A stretch of 21,141 nt of DNA from JBFWYO01 sp050186335 (GTDB lineage Bacteria; Pseudomonadota; Alphaproteobacteria; Bin65). Shown here in pieces: positions 1 through 7,820 of this stretch. Position numbers and translations under genes: made by a program. Position 1 is the stretch's first letter; the number at the start of each line of letters is the position of its first letter. The DNA lies in contig JBFWYO010000083.1 in assembly GCA_050186335.1 (NCBI GenBank), positions 1 to 21,141 on the forward strand, read 5' to 3'. Under the pieces are notes generated by a model that was not told where the DNA came from, made no database searches, and saw nothing but the letters and a program-made list of their open reading frames with translations.

Positions 1-171
1 GTTGGAATCGTCGATCGATTGATTCTGGCACACCAGGCAGCGCAGCTTCTGGCTCAACTCGCGTGCACGCGCCTCCTGCGCCGGATCCGGCAGCATTTCG
101 CCCGGCTGCACGGCAAGCGCGGGCGCGGCAATCGCCAACAGCACGCCGAGCATGGCGAATGTCCGCTTCAT
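1..171 (-). CDS. ccmH: CcmH, cytochrome c maturation thiol-disulfide protein (C-terminal part missing)
   Basis: Only the first 57 codons lie in the window; the gene runs off the left edge. It begins with a signal peptide (residues about 1-20, ending APALA), followed by the family hallmark LRCLVCQNQSI with the redox pair Cys45 and Cys48. In system I, CcmH keeps the apocytochrome CXXCH thiols reduced and works with CcmF and CcmG on the periplasmic side. The ATG at 169-171 overlaps the TGA of ccmG by four bases (ATGA), so the two are translationally coupled. Whether the protein is a short CcmH or a CcmH-CcmI fusion cannot be seen. The identification is firm because the LRCxxCQ motif is specific to the family. 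Confidence 0.93.
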   Translation of the reverse strand, partial: MKRTFAMLGVLLAIAAPALAVQPGEMLPDPAQEARARELSQKLRCLVCQNQSIDDSN

Positions 172-713
172 CGTTTCAGTTTCGCCAGCAGGGGATTCAA
201 TTCGCGTTCGATCACGCTCGGCGTCAGCGGGCCGACATGCTTGAAGCGGACGATGCCCGCCTTGTCGACGACGAAGGTTTCGGGCACGCCGTAAACGCCC
301 CAATCGAGTGCGAAGCGCCCGTCGCGATCGGCGCCGATGCGCGCATACGGATTGCCGTGGCGCGCGAGCCACGCGACCGCGTCGGCGTCCTTGTCCTTGT
401 AGTTGATGCCGAGCGTCGTGTGCGTCTTATCGCGCGCCAGTTCGGCGAGATACGGATGCTCGGCGACGCACGGGATGCACCACGAGGCGAATACGTTCAC
501 CAGCGTGACTTTGCCGGTGTAATCGTAAGGCTTGTCGTCGCCCGCGAGGCCGGCGGGGCTCGGCAGTGCGAACGCCGGCGCGGGCTTGCCGATCAGCGCC
601 GAGGGCAGCGCGCGCGGATCGTGGCGGCCGCTTTGAATATCCAGCAGCAGCACGCCGAGCACGGTGGCCAGCGCCAGGAAGATCATGATCGGCAGCACGA
701 ATTTCAAGCGCAT
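168..713 (-). CDS. ccmG: CcmG/DsbE, periplasmic thioredoxin-like oxidoreductase
   Basis: The 181-residue product has an N-terminal membrane anchor (about residues 5-25), then a thioredoxin fold with the active site FASWCIPC (Cys79, Cys82) and the cis-proline motif GVPETFV, both typical of DsbE/CcmG. It passes reducing power to CcmH or to apocytochrome c in the periplasm. The open frame extends further upstream into ccmF, but the ATG at 711-713 was chosen because it lies just past the ccmF stop (716-718) and gives the normal family length with the anchor at the very N terminus. Its stop overlaps the ccmH start by four bases. Confidence 0.95.
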   Translation of the reverse strand: MRLKFVLPIMIFLALATVLGVLLLDIQSGRHDPRALPSALIGKPAPAFALPSPAGLAGDDKPYDYTGKVTLVNVFASWCIPCVAEHPYLAELARDKTHTTLGINYKDKDADAVAWLARHGNPYARIGADRDGRFALDWGVYGVPETFVVDKAGIVRFKHVGPLTPSVIERELNPLLAKLKR

Positions 714-715
714 CG

Positions 716-2722
716 TCAGGCCTTTGCCGATTCGCCGGGCGGAGCTGCGGGGCCGGGCGCAACGGCGCGCTGCCGGCGCGGCGCGCCGACCCGGTGGCGA
801 CGGTCGCTCAGCGACACCAAGGCGCCGCCGAACATGACCAGGGCACCCAGCCAAATCCACGGCACCAGCGGATTGAAGTAGGCGCGGATGGCATAGCCGC
901 CTTTGTCGTCGGCGTCGCCCAGCACGAGGTACAGGTCGGCGAACCACGTCGTATGGATCGCGGCTTCGGTCGTCGTCATGTTGCCGACCGGGTAGAAGCG
1001 CTTTTCCGGCACCAGCGTCGTATACGGCTTGCCGCCGCGCAGGGTTTCGAACACCGCGCGCTGCGCCATGTAGTTCGGCCCGCGTTCCTGCGTCACCTGC
1101 ACCAGCTTGAGGCTATAGCCGGCCATCTCGATCGTCTCGCCGGGCCGGACCACCTGGATGCGCTCGACCTGCCAAGCGCCCGAGACGGTGATGCCGGCGA
1201 CCACGATCGCCATGCCGGCGTGCGCGATGGTCATGCCGTAGGCCGAACGCGGCATGTGCAGCGCACGGCGCCAGCTTTCGGCGAGCGGCGCGCGGAACAA
1301 CGCAACCCGATCCGCGTACTCAGCGACCACCGCGCCGAACAGCCACACGGCAAGCCCGACGCCCATCACCGCCAGGCCTTTGCGGCCGGCGGTGACGTAC
1401 AGCATCGCCGCGATCACGACGAGCGTGAAGGCGAGCACGTAACGCAGCCGCCGCGCGACGAAGCCAAGGTCGCCGCGCTTCCAGGCCAGCATCGGTCCGA
1501 ACGCCATCGCGGCCAGCAGCGGCACCATCAGCGGCACGAACGTCGAGTTGAAGTAGGGCGGTCCCACGGAGATTTTGCCGCCGCCGATCGCGTCCAGCAG
1601 CAGCGGATAGAGCGTGCCCAGAAACACCGTCAGCGCCGCCACCGTCATCAGAAGATTGTTGAGCAGCATCGCGCCCTCGCGCGAAACCGGCTTGAACAGG
1701 CCGCCGGGCGCGCGCAGCACGGGCGCGCGGACGGCGTACAGCGCGAGCGCGCCGCCGATCGCGATCAGCAGCAGGATCAGGATGAAAATGCCGCGCTCCG
1801 GATCGGTCGCGAACGTGTGCACCGAGGTCAGCACGCCCGAGCGCACCAGGAACGTGCCGAGCAGGCTGAGCGCGAAGGTCAGGATCGCAAGAAGAATGGT
1901 CCAGCTTTTCAGCGCGTCGCGTTTTTCCACCACGATCGCCGAGTGCAGCAGCGCGGTGCCGACCAGCCACGGCATGAAGGAGGCGTTCTCGACCGGGTCC
2001 CAGAACCAGAAGCCGCCCCAGCCGAGTTCGTAATAGGCCCACCAGCTGCCGAGGGCGATGCCGACGGTCAGGAAGCCCCACGCCGCCAGCGTCCACGGCC
2101 GCACCCAGCGCGCCCACGCGGCGTCGACGCGGCCTTCGATCAGCGCCGCGACCGCGAAGGCGAACGCCATCGAGAAGCCGACATAGCCGAGATAGAGGAA
2201 CGGCGGATGAAACGCCAAGCCGGGATCCTGCAGGATCGGATTGAGGCCGCGCCCGTCGAGCGGCGGCGGTTCGACGCGCAGGAACGGGTTCGAGGTGAAC
2301 AGGATGAAGGCCAGGAAGCCGAGCCCGATCATGCCCTGCACGGCGATCACGCGCGCGCGCAAGGATGCCGGCAGATGCCGCCCGAACGCCGCCACCGCGC
2401 CGCCGAACAGCGCCAGGATGAGCACGAACAGCAGCATCGAGCCTTCGTGGTTGCCCCACACGCCGGAAATTTTATAGAGCAGCGGTTTGGCCGAATGGGA
2501 ATTGTCGGCCACGTTGCGCACCGAAAAATCCGACACGACATAACTGTAGGTCAGCGCGCCGAACGCGATGGCGATGCACAGCAGCTGGGTCAACGCCAGC
2601 GGCTTGGCGCTGTCCATCCACGCACGCTGGCCGCGCGCGGCGCCGATCAGCGGCAGACTGCTCTGCGCGACGGTGACCACCAGCGCGAGCGCCAGGGCGA
2701 AATGTCCCCATTCGGCGATCAT
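716..2722 (-). CDS. ccmF: CcmF, haem lyase of cytochrome c maturation system I
   Basis: This 668-residue polytopic membrane protein joins haem delivered by CcmE to apocytochrome c. It shows the WWD signature (GWGGFWFWDPVENA, residues 235-248) that contacts haem on the periplasmic face. It also has the conserved histidine-bearing segments WGNHEGS (His92) and FHPPFLYLGYV (His172), with many hydrophobic helices before and after. Length matches the family. A start seven codons further upstream is open, but the ATG at 2720-2722 overlaps the ccmE TGA (ATGA) and gives the usual N terminus MIAEWGHFAL. It sits in the ccmA-H operon; ccmG starts two bases past its stop. Confidence 0.96.
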   Translation of the reverse strand: MIAEWGHFALALALVVTVAQSSLPLIGAARGQRAWMDSAKPLALTQLLCIAIAFGALTYSYVVSDFSVRNVADNSHSAKPLLYKISGVWGNHEGSMLLFVLILALFGGAVAAFGRHLPASLRARVIAVQGMIGLGFLAFILFTSNPFLRVEPPPLDGRGLNPILQDPGLAFHPPFLYLGYVGFSMAFAFAVAALIEGRVDAAWARWVRPWTLAAWGFLTVGIALGSWWAYYELGWGGFWFWDPVENASFMPWLVGTALLHSAIVVEKRDALKSWTILLAILTFALSLLGTFLVRSGVLTSVHTFATDPERGIFILILLLIAIGGALALYAVRAPVLRAPGGLFKPVSREGAMLLNNLLMTVAALTVFLGTLYPLLLDAIGGGKISVGPPYFNSTFVPLMVPLLAAMAFGPMLAWKRGDLGFVARRLRYVLAFTLVVIAAMLYVTAGRKGLAVMGVGLAVWLFGAVVAEYADRVALFRAPLAESWRRALHMPRSAYGMTIAHAGMAIVVAGITVSGAWQVERIQVVRPGETIEMAGYSLKLVQVTQERGPNYMAQRAVFETLRGGKPYTTLVPEKRFYPVGNMTTTEAAIHTTWFADLYLVLGDADDKGGYAIRAYFNPLVPWIWLGALVMFGGALVSLSDRRHRVGAPRRQRAVAPGPAAPPGESAKA

Positions 2723-3165
2723 TTCGGCTTCGGTTCCTTCCACACGCCTTGCTTCTTCAGCGCTTCGGCGACTTCCGGCGGCATGTAGGTCTCGTCGTGC
2801 TTGGCCAGCACCTCGTTGGCGACGAACACGCCGTCGGGGCGCAGCGCGCCCTGCACCACGACGCCCTGCGCCTCGCGGAACAGGTCCGGCAGGATGCCCT
2901 TATAGACGACGACGACGGTCTTGCCGCGATCGGTCACGCCGAACTCGGTCGTGACGCCGTCGGCCTGCTTCTTGATGCTGTTTTCCAGCACCAGTCCGCC
3001 CAGGCGTATGCGCTGGCCGGGCGGAATCTTCTTCTCGGCGATTTCGGTCGGCGAATAGAAGAACACCACGTTGTCCTGCAGCGCGGTGAGCGCCAGGGCC
3101 GCGGCCGCGGCCAGGATCAACAGGCCCAGCGCGACGAAATAGAGCCGGCGGCGTTTCGGTTTCAT
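2719..3165 (-). CDS. ccmE: CcmE, periplasmic haem chaperone
   Basis: The protein has 148 residues, with a basic N terminus and one membrane anchor (about residues 8-30), followed by the OB-fold periplasmic domain. The haem-binding motif AKHDETYMPPE contains the histidine (His123) that binds haem covalently in this family, followed by the conserved tyrosine. CcmE takes haem from CcmC and hands it to CcmF. The start ATG at 3163-3165 overlaps the ccmD stop by four bases, and the stop overlaps the ccmF start by four. A longer open frame runs upstream into ccmD but would add an unrelated basic segment, so it was rejected. Confidence 0.96.
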   Translation of the reverse strand: MKPKRRRLYFVALGLLILAAAAALALTALQDNVVFFYSPTEIAEKKIPPGQRIRLGGLVLENSIKKQADGVTTEFGVTDRGKTVVVVYKGILPDLFREAQGVVVQGALRPDGVFVANEVLAKHDETYMPPEVAEALKKQGVWKEPKPK

Positions 3166-3344
3166 CTTTGCGCCTCGTTCCGGTCGATGCCGGTCTCCAT
3201 GCGCCGCAGCGCGGCATCGGCCGCGCGGGCGTTGCGCCAACTGGCGATCCAGATGGCGCCGAGTACAGCCAGCGTGATCGCCAGCGCCGGCCACACATAG
3301 GCCGCATAGCCGCCCATCGCGAAGAACTTCTCGAGCGCGCTCAT
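3162..3344 (-). CDS. ccmD: CcmD, small membrane subunit for CcmE release
   Basis: This is a 60-residue protein with one transmembrane helix (about residues 15-35), an aromatic N-terminal stretch (FFAMGGYAAYVWPA) and a charged cytoplasmic tail with several Arg and Glu. This is the standard CcmD layout. The protein associates with the CcmABC complex and helps release haem-loaded CcmE. It is identified by size, topology and position between ccmC and ccmE. The ATG at 3342-3344 overlaps the ccmC stop by four bases, and its stop overlaps the ccmE start by four. The same frame is open far upstream within ccmC, but that extension is a shadow. Confidence 0.92.
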   Translation of the reverse strand: MSALEKFFAMGGYAAYVWPALAITLAVLGAIWIASWRNARAADAALRRMETGIDRNEAQR

Positions 3345-4060
3345 GTCGTCATCTGCCGCAGCTGCAGCGCGCGCAGCCGGCGCGCCGCCAGATCCGCGCG
3401 CGCCCGCAGCAGCACCACGGTAAAGAAATACAGCGTGAAGCCGACGATGCTGAGCAGCAGCGGCGCCAGCATCGACACGTGAACGGTCGGTCCGCTCAAC
3501 TTGAGCAGGCTGGACGGCTGATGCAGCGTCGCCCACCAGTCGACGGAAAACTTGATGATCGGCACGTTGACGACGCCGACCAGCGCCAGGATCGACGCGG
3601 CCTTGGCGCCGCGGGTCGGATCGTCGAACGCATTCAGCAGCGCCATGTGGCCGAGATAGAGGAACAGCAGCACCAGCATCGAGGTCAGCCGCGCGTCCCA
3701 CACCCACCAGGTGCCCCACATCGGCTTGCCCCACAGCGAGCCGGACACCAGTGCGAGAAAGGTGAACGCGGCGCCCACCGGCGAAGCGGCCTTGGCCAGC
3801 ACGTCGGCCAGCGGGTGCTTCCAGATCAGCGACGAGGCGCTGCACAGCGCCACGAACACATACGCGAACAGCGCCATCCAGGCGGACGGTACGTGGACGT
3901 ACATGATTCGCACGCTGTCGCCCTGCTGGTAGTCGGGCGGGGCGAACAGCAGGCCCCAGGCCAGGCCGATGCCCGCCGTCAGCGCCGTCGCCGCGGCGAA
4001 CCATGGCAGCAGGCGCCGGGACAGGCGCAGGAAGCGGTTCGGGTTGGCGAAGCGGTGCAT
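3341..4060 (-). CDS. ccmC: CcmC, haem-handling membrane protein
   Basis: The 239-residue product has about six transmembrane helices and the tryptophan-rich WWD motif WGTWWVWD (residues 115-122). Two conserved histidines flank it: His56 in YVHVPSA and His180 in ATLHQPSS. In this family these bind haem and attach it to CcmE. The start at 4058-4060 has a strong ribosome-binding site (AAGGAGAG a few bases upstream). It lies 13 bases past the ccmB stop, the loosest junction inside the operon. The CcmC sequence looks alphaproteobacterial. Confidence 0.96.
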   Translation of the reverse strand: MHRFANPNRFLRLSRRLLPWFAAATALTAGIGLAWGLLFAPPDYQQGDSVRIMYVHVPSAWMALFAYVFVALCSASSLIWKHPLADVLAKAASPVGAAFTFLALVSGSLWGKPMWGTWWVWDARLTSMLVLLFLYLGHMALLNAFDDPTRGAKAASILALVGVVNVPIIKFSVDWWATLHQPSSLLKLSGPTVHVSMLAPLLLSIVGFTLYFFTVVLLRARADLAARRLRALQLRQMTT

Positions 4061-4073
4061 GTCTCTCCTTCAG

Positions 4074-4745
4074 CTAGGCTTCGGCCGCTTGGCGCAGCGC
4101 GCTCGCGGCGACGAACGGCGTCAGCGCCAGGGCAAACAGCAGCAGCGCGCCCAGCAGCATCAAATGGGGTCGTACGCTCATGCCGGTGACCGAGGCTTCG
4201 ACCGCGGCGATGCCGAAAATCAACGCCGGAATATAAAGCGGCAGCACCAGCAGCGAAAGCAGCACGCCGCCGCGTCGGGCGCCCAGCGTCAGGGCGGCAC
4301 CCGCGGCGCCGATCAGGGACAGGATCGGGGTGCCCAGCAGCAGCGACAGAATCAGAACCCCGTAGGCCTGGATCTCGAGGTTGAACATGAGCGCCAGCAG
4401 CGGCGACGCCGCGACCAGCGGCAGCCCGGTGGTCAGCCAATGCGCGAGGCACTTGCCGAACACCAGCGACGACGTCGGCATCGGCGCCAGCAGCAGCAGA
4501 TCGAGCGAGCCGTCCTCATGGTCGGCGTGGAACAGCCGATCGAGCGAGAGCAGCGCCGCCAGCAGCGCGCAGACCCAGATGATGCCGGCGCTGATGCGCG
4601 CCAGGATCTGCGGCTCGGGGCCGACGCCGAACGGAAACAGCACCACGGTGATGACGAAGAATCCGAGCACCAGCACCGTATCGCCGCCTTGGCGCACGGC
4701 CAGCCGCAATTCGCGGGACAGGATCGCGGCAAGGCCTTTGAACAT
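4074..4745 (-). CDS. ccmB: CcmB, membrane subunit of the CcmAB ABC transporter
   Basis: This is a 223-residue integral membrane protein with about six hydrophobic helices. Near the end of the first third it has the family segment HADHEDGSLDLLLLAP. With the ATPase CcmA it forms the complex whose ATP hydrolysis releases haem-loaded CcmE from CcmC. The ATG at 4743-4745 shares one base with the ccmA stop (TGATG), and length matches the family, so this start was preferred over the much longer open frame that runs on through ccmA. The stop is a TAG at 4074-4076. Confidence 0.94.
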   Translation of the reverse strand: MFKGLAAILSRELRLAVRQGGDTVLVLGFFVITVVLFPFGVGPEPQILARISAGIIWVCALLAALLSLDRLFHADHEDGSLDLLLLAPMPTSSLVFGKCLAHWLTTGLPLVAASPLLALMFNLEIQAYGVLILSLLLGTPILSLIGAAGAALTLGARRGGVLLSLLVLPLYIPALIFGIAAVEASVTGMSVRPHLMLLGALLLFALALTPFVAASALRQAAEA

Positions 4746-5386
4746 CAGGCCGCCTGCAACGACGGGAGCTTGCCGAAATCCAGCTCGGTCGCCGCGTCCA
4801 GCCGGATCGGCGTGTGCGTCGCCACAACCGCGAGGCCGCCGCCGGCGCGATGCCGCGCGATGGCAGCTTCGACCGCGCCGATCGAGCGCTCGTCGAGCGA
4901 GGTGGTCGGCTCGTCGAGCAGCCAGAGCGGCACGTCGGTCACGAACAACCGCGCGAGGTTCGCGCGGCGCCGCTGGCCCGCCGACAGGAAGCGCGCCGGC
5001 AAACCGGCAAGCGAGGCTAGGTCCAGGGCGGCGACAGCCGCGTCGATTGATGTCGCGCGGCCGTAAAGCCCGGCCCAGAACGCGATGTTCTCGCGCACCG
5101 TCAGATATGGCTTCACCGCATCGAGATGGCCGACGAACAGAACGCGCGCGCGATGTTCGGCCGCGTCGGTTCGGATCGGCTTGCCGTGCCATGCGATATC
5201 GCCGTGCGCCGGCGGCGCCAGGCCGGCGAGCAGGCGCAGCAAACTGGTTTTGCCGCTGCCGTTCGGGCCGATCAGGCGCAATGCGTCACCCGCGGCAACC
5301 TGCCCGGTCAGGCCGGCGAACAGCACGCGCTCGCCGCGGATGCAGGCGAGATCGCGAAACGAAAGGGCGCTGGGCGTTGGGTTCAT
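4745..5386 (-). CDS. ccmA: CcmA, ATPase subunit of the haem-maturation ABC transporter
   Basis: A 213-residue ABC ATPase showing, in order, Walker A GPNGSGKT (residues 40-47), the signature LSAGQ (134-138), Walker B LWLLDEP (155-161) and the switch histidine at 191. It pairs with CcmB and is the first gene of the ccm operon. The ATG at 5384-5386 was chosen because the following sequence MNPTPSALSFRDLACIRGE aligns with the usual CcmA N terminus. An ATG at 5414-5416 would add ten residues and cannot be excluded, since neither has a clear ribosome-binding site. It ends in a TGATG overlap with ccmB. Confidence 0.94.
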   Translation of the reverse strand: MNPTPSALSFRDLACIRGERVLFAGLTGQVAAGDALRLIGPNGSGKTSLLRLLAGLAPPAHGDIAWHGKPIRTDAAEHRARVLFVGHLDAVKPYLTVRENIAFWAGLYGRATSIDAAVAALDLASLAGLPARFLSAGQRRRANLARLFVTDVPLWLLDEPTTSLDERSIGAVEAAIARHRAGGGLAVVATHTPIRLDAATELDFGKLPSLQAA

Positions 5387-5716
5387 GGCGGGCGCATCGG
5401 CTGGCCGCAAAAGCATACAGGAAAACCCAAAGCCGGTTCCGGTCACGCCGTCGCAGGGCCGGAAAAAAGGCAAAAAAATTGGCGGTCAGTTGGAGGGGGT
5501 CCACTGGCCGCCAGGATTCCAGCCCGGGGGTGCTGGAAGAGGCTCGGGGAAAGCCTCGTACAGAGGGAAGTTACTTAGAGCAGTATTTCTCCCACCCGAA
5601 TATGACGCCAGCGCGCTCGGATTGCGGCGAAACCATGGCGGCGCGCATCAATAGGCGGTGGAAATCGGGTATGTGGGCGCTATGGGTTGCGTTCGGCCGA
5701 GACCGGACGGCAAAGT
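5387..5716. other. Intergenic gap between the ccm operon and the liv/PaaK operon
   Basis: This 330-base stretch has no convincing gene. Open frames across it on the plus strand have low-complexity Arg-rich composition and no motif. It contains the terminator described at 5472-5512. It must also hold the ccm promoter, presumably in the part nearest ccmA (5387-5470), but no good -35/-10 pair was found. The part from 5513 to 5716 is 3' untranslated sequence of the operon to the right, with nothing recognisable in it. Confidence 0.6.
5472..5512 (-). terminator. Probable Rho-independent terminator of the liv/PaaK operon
   Basis: Read on the minus strand, GGCGGCCAGT (5512-5503) can pair with ACTGACCGCC (5490-5481) around a 12-base loop. 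This is a ten-base stem with a single C-A mismatch. It is followed at once by AATTTTTTT (5480-5472) and, after GCC, by a second run of T. A GC-rich stem plus a T tract is the intrinsic terminator pattern. It lies about 205 bases past the stop of the PaaK-like gene and about 85 bases before ccmA, so it would insulate the two operons. The long distance from the stop codon and the mismatch lower confidence. Confidence 0.6.
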
Positions 5717-6964
5717 TCAGGTGAACTTACGCACATCGTCGATCAGCTTGCCGTCGTTCGGCAGGACGCCTGCGACGAACTCGATCTCGGCGCGCACTTT
5801 GCATACCGATTGGAACGTTTCGGCCAACTGCGCGATCAGCTGCGCCGACGGCGCGGCCGCACCCGCCGATTCGCATTTCAGCGTCGCGAAATCGCGGCCA
5901 TCGGTCATATCGACCACCAGGCGCACGCGGCGCACGTCCTTGTGCCGCTTCATCACTTCGGCGACCTGTTCCGGATGCACGAACATGCCGCGCACTTTCG
6001 TGGTCTGATCGGCGCGGCCCATCCAGCCCTTGATCCGCGCATTGGTTCGGCCGCACGGGCTCAGGCCCGGCATCAGCGCGGTCAAATCGCCGGTGGAAAA
6101 CCGGATCAGCGGGCAGTCGGGATTCAAGGACGTCACCACCATCTCGCCAACCTGGCCGAGTTCTGCAACCGGCTCGTCGGTGCCCGGAATCACCACTTCG
6201 ACGATCTTGTCCTCGGCGACGACCATGCCGTCCATCGCGGAGGTTTCGTACGCGATGTTGCCGAGTTCGGCGGTCGCGAACGTCTGGAACACGGCGATGC
6301 CGCGCTGCTTGTAGAACTCGCGCAACTGCGGAAACAGCGGGCCGCCGCCGACCAGCGCCTTCTTCACCGAACTCAGATCGACGCCGAGCTTGTCGCCGGT
6401 CTCCAGCAGCGTCTTCAGGAAATCGGGGGTGCCGCCATAGCCGACCGGCTTGACCTGCGCCATCACCTGCACCTGGTGTTCGGTGTTGCCGACGCCGCCC
6501 GGCACGACCGGACAGCCCAGCTTGCCGGCGGCCAGATGGATGATCCAGGCGCCCGGCGTCAGGTGATACGCGAACGAATTGTGGATCACGTCGCCCTTGC
6601 GGAATCCCGCGGCGTAAAGCGCGCGCGCACCGCCATAGTAATCGTCGCGCGCGGTGCAAAACTCGAAGATCGGCCCGGGCGAGGTGAAGATGATCGCGGC
6701 ATCCTTCGGATCGACCACGTTGATGCCGCCGAACGGCGGATCGGTCTTCATCAGCTCGATCAGGCTGTTCTTGCGGGTGACCGGCAGCCTGGCGAGGTCC
6801 GCGCGCGACGCGATGGCGGCGGGCTCGATCCCGGCGAACAGCTTCTTGTAGTACGGCGCCCGCGCCTTGACGCGCGCGACCTGTTCGGCGACCGCTTTCA
6901 GATTATCGCGCTCGCGCCGTTCGGGTGCGCGCGTTTCAAGCTCATCGTAATACGCGCCGAACAT
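5717..6964 (-). CDS. PaaK-like adenylate-forming protein with an altered ATP-binding loop
   Basis: The 415-residue product resembles phenylacetate-CoA ligases. It has the N-terminal RARAPYYKK-type segment, FQTFATAELGNIAYE (227-240) in place of the aromatic A5 motif, RFSTGDL (288-294), and the hinge region GRADQTTKVRGMFVHPEQV (316-334). A C-terminal lysine (Lys406 in PNDGKL) is in the position of the catalytic one. Where true ligases have a glycine/serine/threonine-rich loop (SSGTTGxP type) this protein reads FTSPGPIFE (93-101). It may therefore be an atypical ligase or one with another role. It is the last gene of the liv operon; its start overlaps the livF stop (TAATG). Substrate unknown; aromatic acid is an inference from context. 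Confidence 0.8.
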   Translation of the reverse strand: MFGAYYDELETRAPERRERDNLKAVAEQVARVKARAPYYKKLFAGIEPAAIASRADLARLPVTRKNSLIELMKTDPPFGGINVVDPKDAAIIFTSPGPIFEFCTARDDYYGGARALYAAGFRKGDVIHNSFAYHLTPGAWIIHLAAGKLGCPVVPGGVGNTEHQVQVMAQVKPVGYGGTPDFLKTLLETGDKLGVDLSSVKKALVGGGPLFPQLREFYKQRGIAVFQTFATAELGNIAYETSAMDGMVVAEDKIVEVVIPGTDEPVAELGQVGEMVVTSLNPDCPLIRFSTGDLTALMPGLSPCGRTNARIKGWMGRADQTTKVRGMFVHPEQVAEVMKRHKDVRRVRLVVDMTDGRDFATLKCESAGAAAPSAQLIAQLAETFQSVCKVRAEIEFVAGVLPNDGKLIDDVRKFT

Positions 6965-7788
6965 TACGCGAGCCAGCGCTTGCGGCGCTTGTAATGCTTG
7001 ACGTCGCGATAGCTCTTGCGGCCGCCGGCCGACAGGCCGAGATAGAATTCCTTGACGTCTTCGTTCTCGCGCAGGGTCTTGGCGACGCCGTCCATGACGA
7101 TGCGGCCGTTCTCGAGGATATAGCCGTAATCCGCGTATTTCAGCGCCATGTTGGTGTTCTGCTCGGCGAGCAGGAAGCTCACGCCCTGCTGCTGATTGAG
7201 CCGCTTGGTGATCTCGAAAATTTCCTCGACCAGTTGCGGCGCCAGGCCCATCGACGGCTCGTCGAGCAGGATCATGTTCGGGCGCGACATCAGCGCGCGG
7301 CCGATCGCCGTCATCTGCTGCTCGCCGCCGGAAATATAGCCGGCGAGCGAGCCGCGCCGTTCCTTCAGGCGCGGGAAATTCGTGTAGACCATCTCGACGT
7401 CCTGGGCGATTGCGGCGCGGCCGTCGGTGCGCGTGTAGGCGCCGGTCAGGAGATTTTCTTCGACCGTCAGATGCGGGAAACAGTGCCGGCCTTCCATGAC
7501 CTGGATCACGCCGCGCTTGACGAGTTCGGCCGGGCTGAGCTGGTCGATGCGCTCGCCCTTGTATTCGATGCGGCCCTTGGTGACGTCGCCGCGCTCGGCC
7601 CGCAGCAGGTTGGAAATCGATTTCAGCGTGGTGGTCTTGCCCGCGCCGTTGGCCCCGAGGAGGGCGACGATGCCCCCCTCGGGAACCTCGAGCGATACGC
7701 CTTTCAACACCAGGATGACGTGATTGTAGATCACCTCGATGTTGCTGACTTTGAGCAGGGCCTGCTTGGTATCGCTCGCGGCGTTCAT
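6964..7788 (-). CDS. livF: LivF-type ATPase of a branched-chain-amino-acid-family ABC importer
   Basis: A 274-residue ABC ATPase with Walker A GANGAGKT (45-52), signature SGGEQ (153-157), Walker B MILLDEP (172-178), and the LivF-like VMEGRHCFPHLTVEENLL segment (97-114). It supplies energy together with the second ATPase LivG. It carries a basic C-terminal tail (SYRDVKHYKRRKRWLA), slightly longer than in classical LivF. The ATG at 7786-7788 follows the binding-protein stop by 32 bases, and the stop shares one base with the PaaK-like start. Family assignment is firm; the transported substrate is not shown by the ATPase. Confidence 0.93.
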   Translation of the reverse strand: MNAASDTKQALLKVSNIEVIYNHVILVLKGVSLEVPEGGIVALLGANGAGKTTTLKSISNLLRAERGDVTKGRIEYKGERIDQLSPAELVKRGVIQVMEGRHCFPHLTVEENLLTGAYTRTDGRAAIAQDVEMVYTNFPRLKERRGSLAGYISGGEQQMTAIGRALMSRPNMILLDEPSMGLAPQLVEEIFEITKRLNQQQGVSFLLAEQNTNMALKYADYGYILENGRIVMDGVAKTLRENEDVKEFYLGLSAGGRKSYRDVKHYKRRKRWLA

Positions 7789-7820
7789 TTCAGGTCCTGC
7801 CTCGGCTTACGCGCTTGCGC

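Noticed and set aside
794..2788. Plus-strand open frame of more than 600 codons antisense to ccmF
   Set aside because: The composition (Arg/His/Gln/Glu-rich, no domain) is that of an antisense shadow; ccmF on the other strand carries the WWD motif and conserved histidines.
5387..5470. A sigma-70 promoter for ccmA
   Set aside because: A TATGCT-like -10 can be found, but no acceptable -35 at the right spacing; not reported as a feature.
5635..5724. Short plus-strand reading frame (about 29 codons, starting MAARINRRWKSG) in the ccm/liv gap
   Set aside because: No ribosome-binding site or family resemblance, and it ends inside the PaaK-like gene on the other strand.
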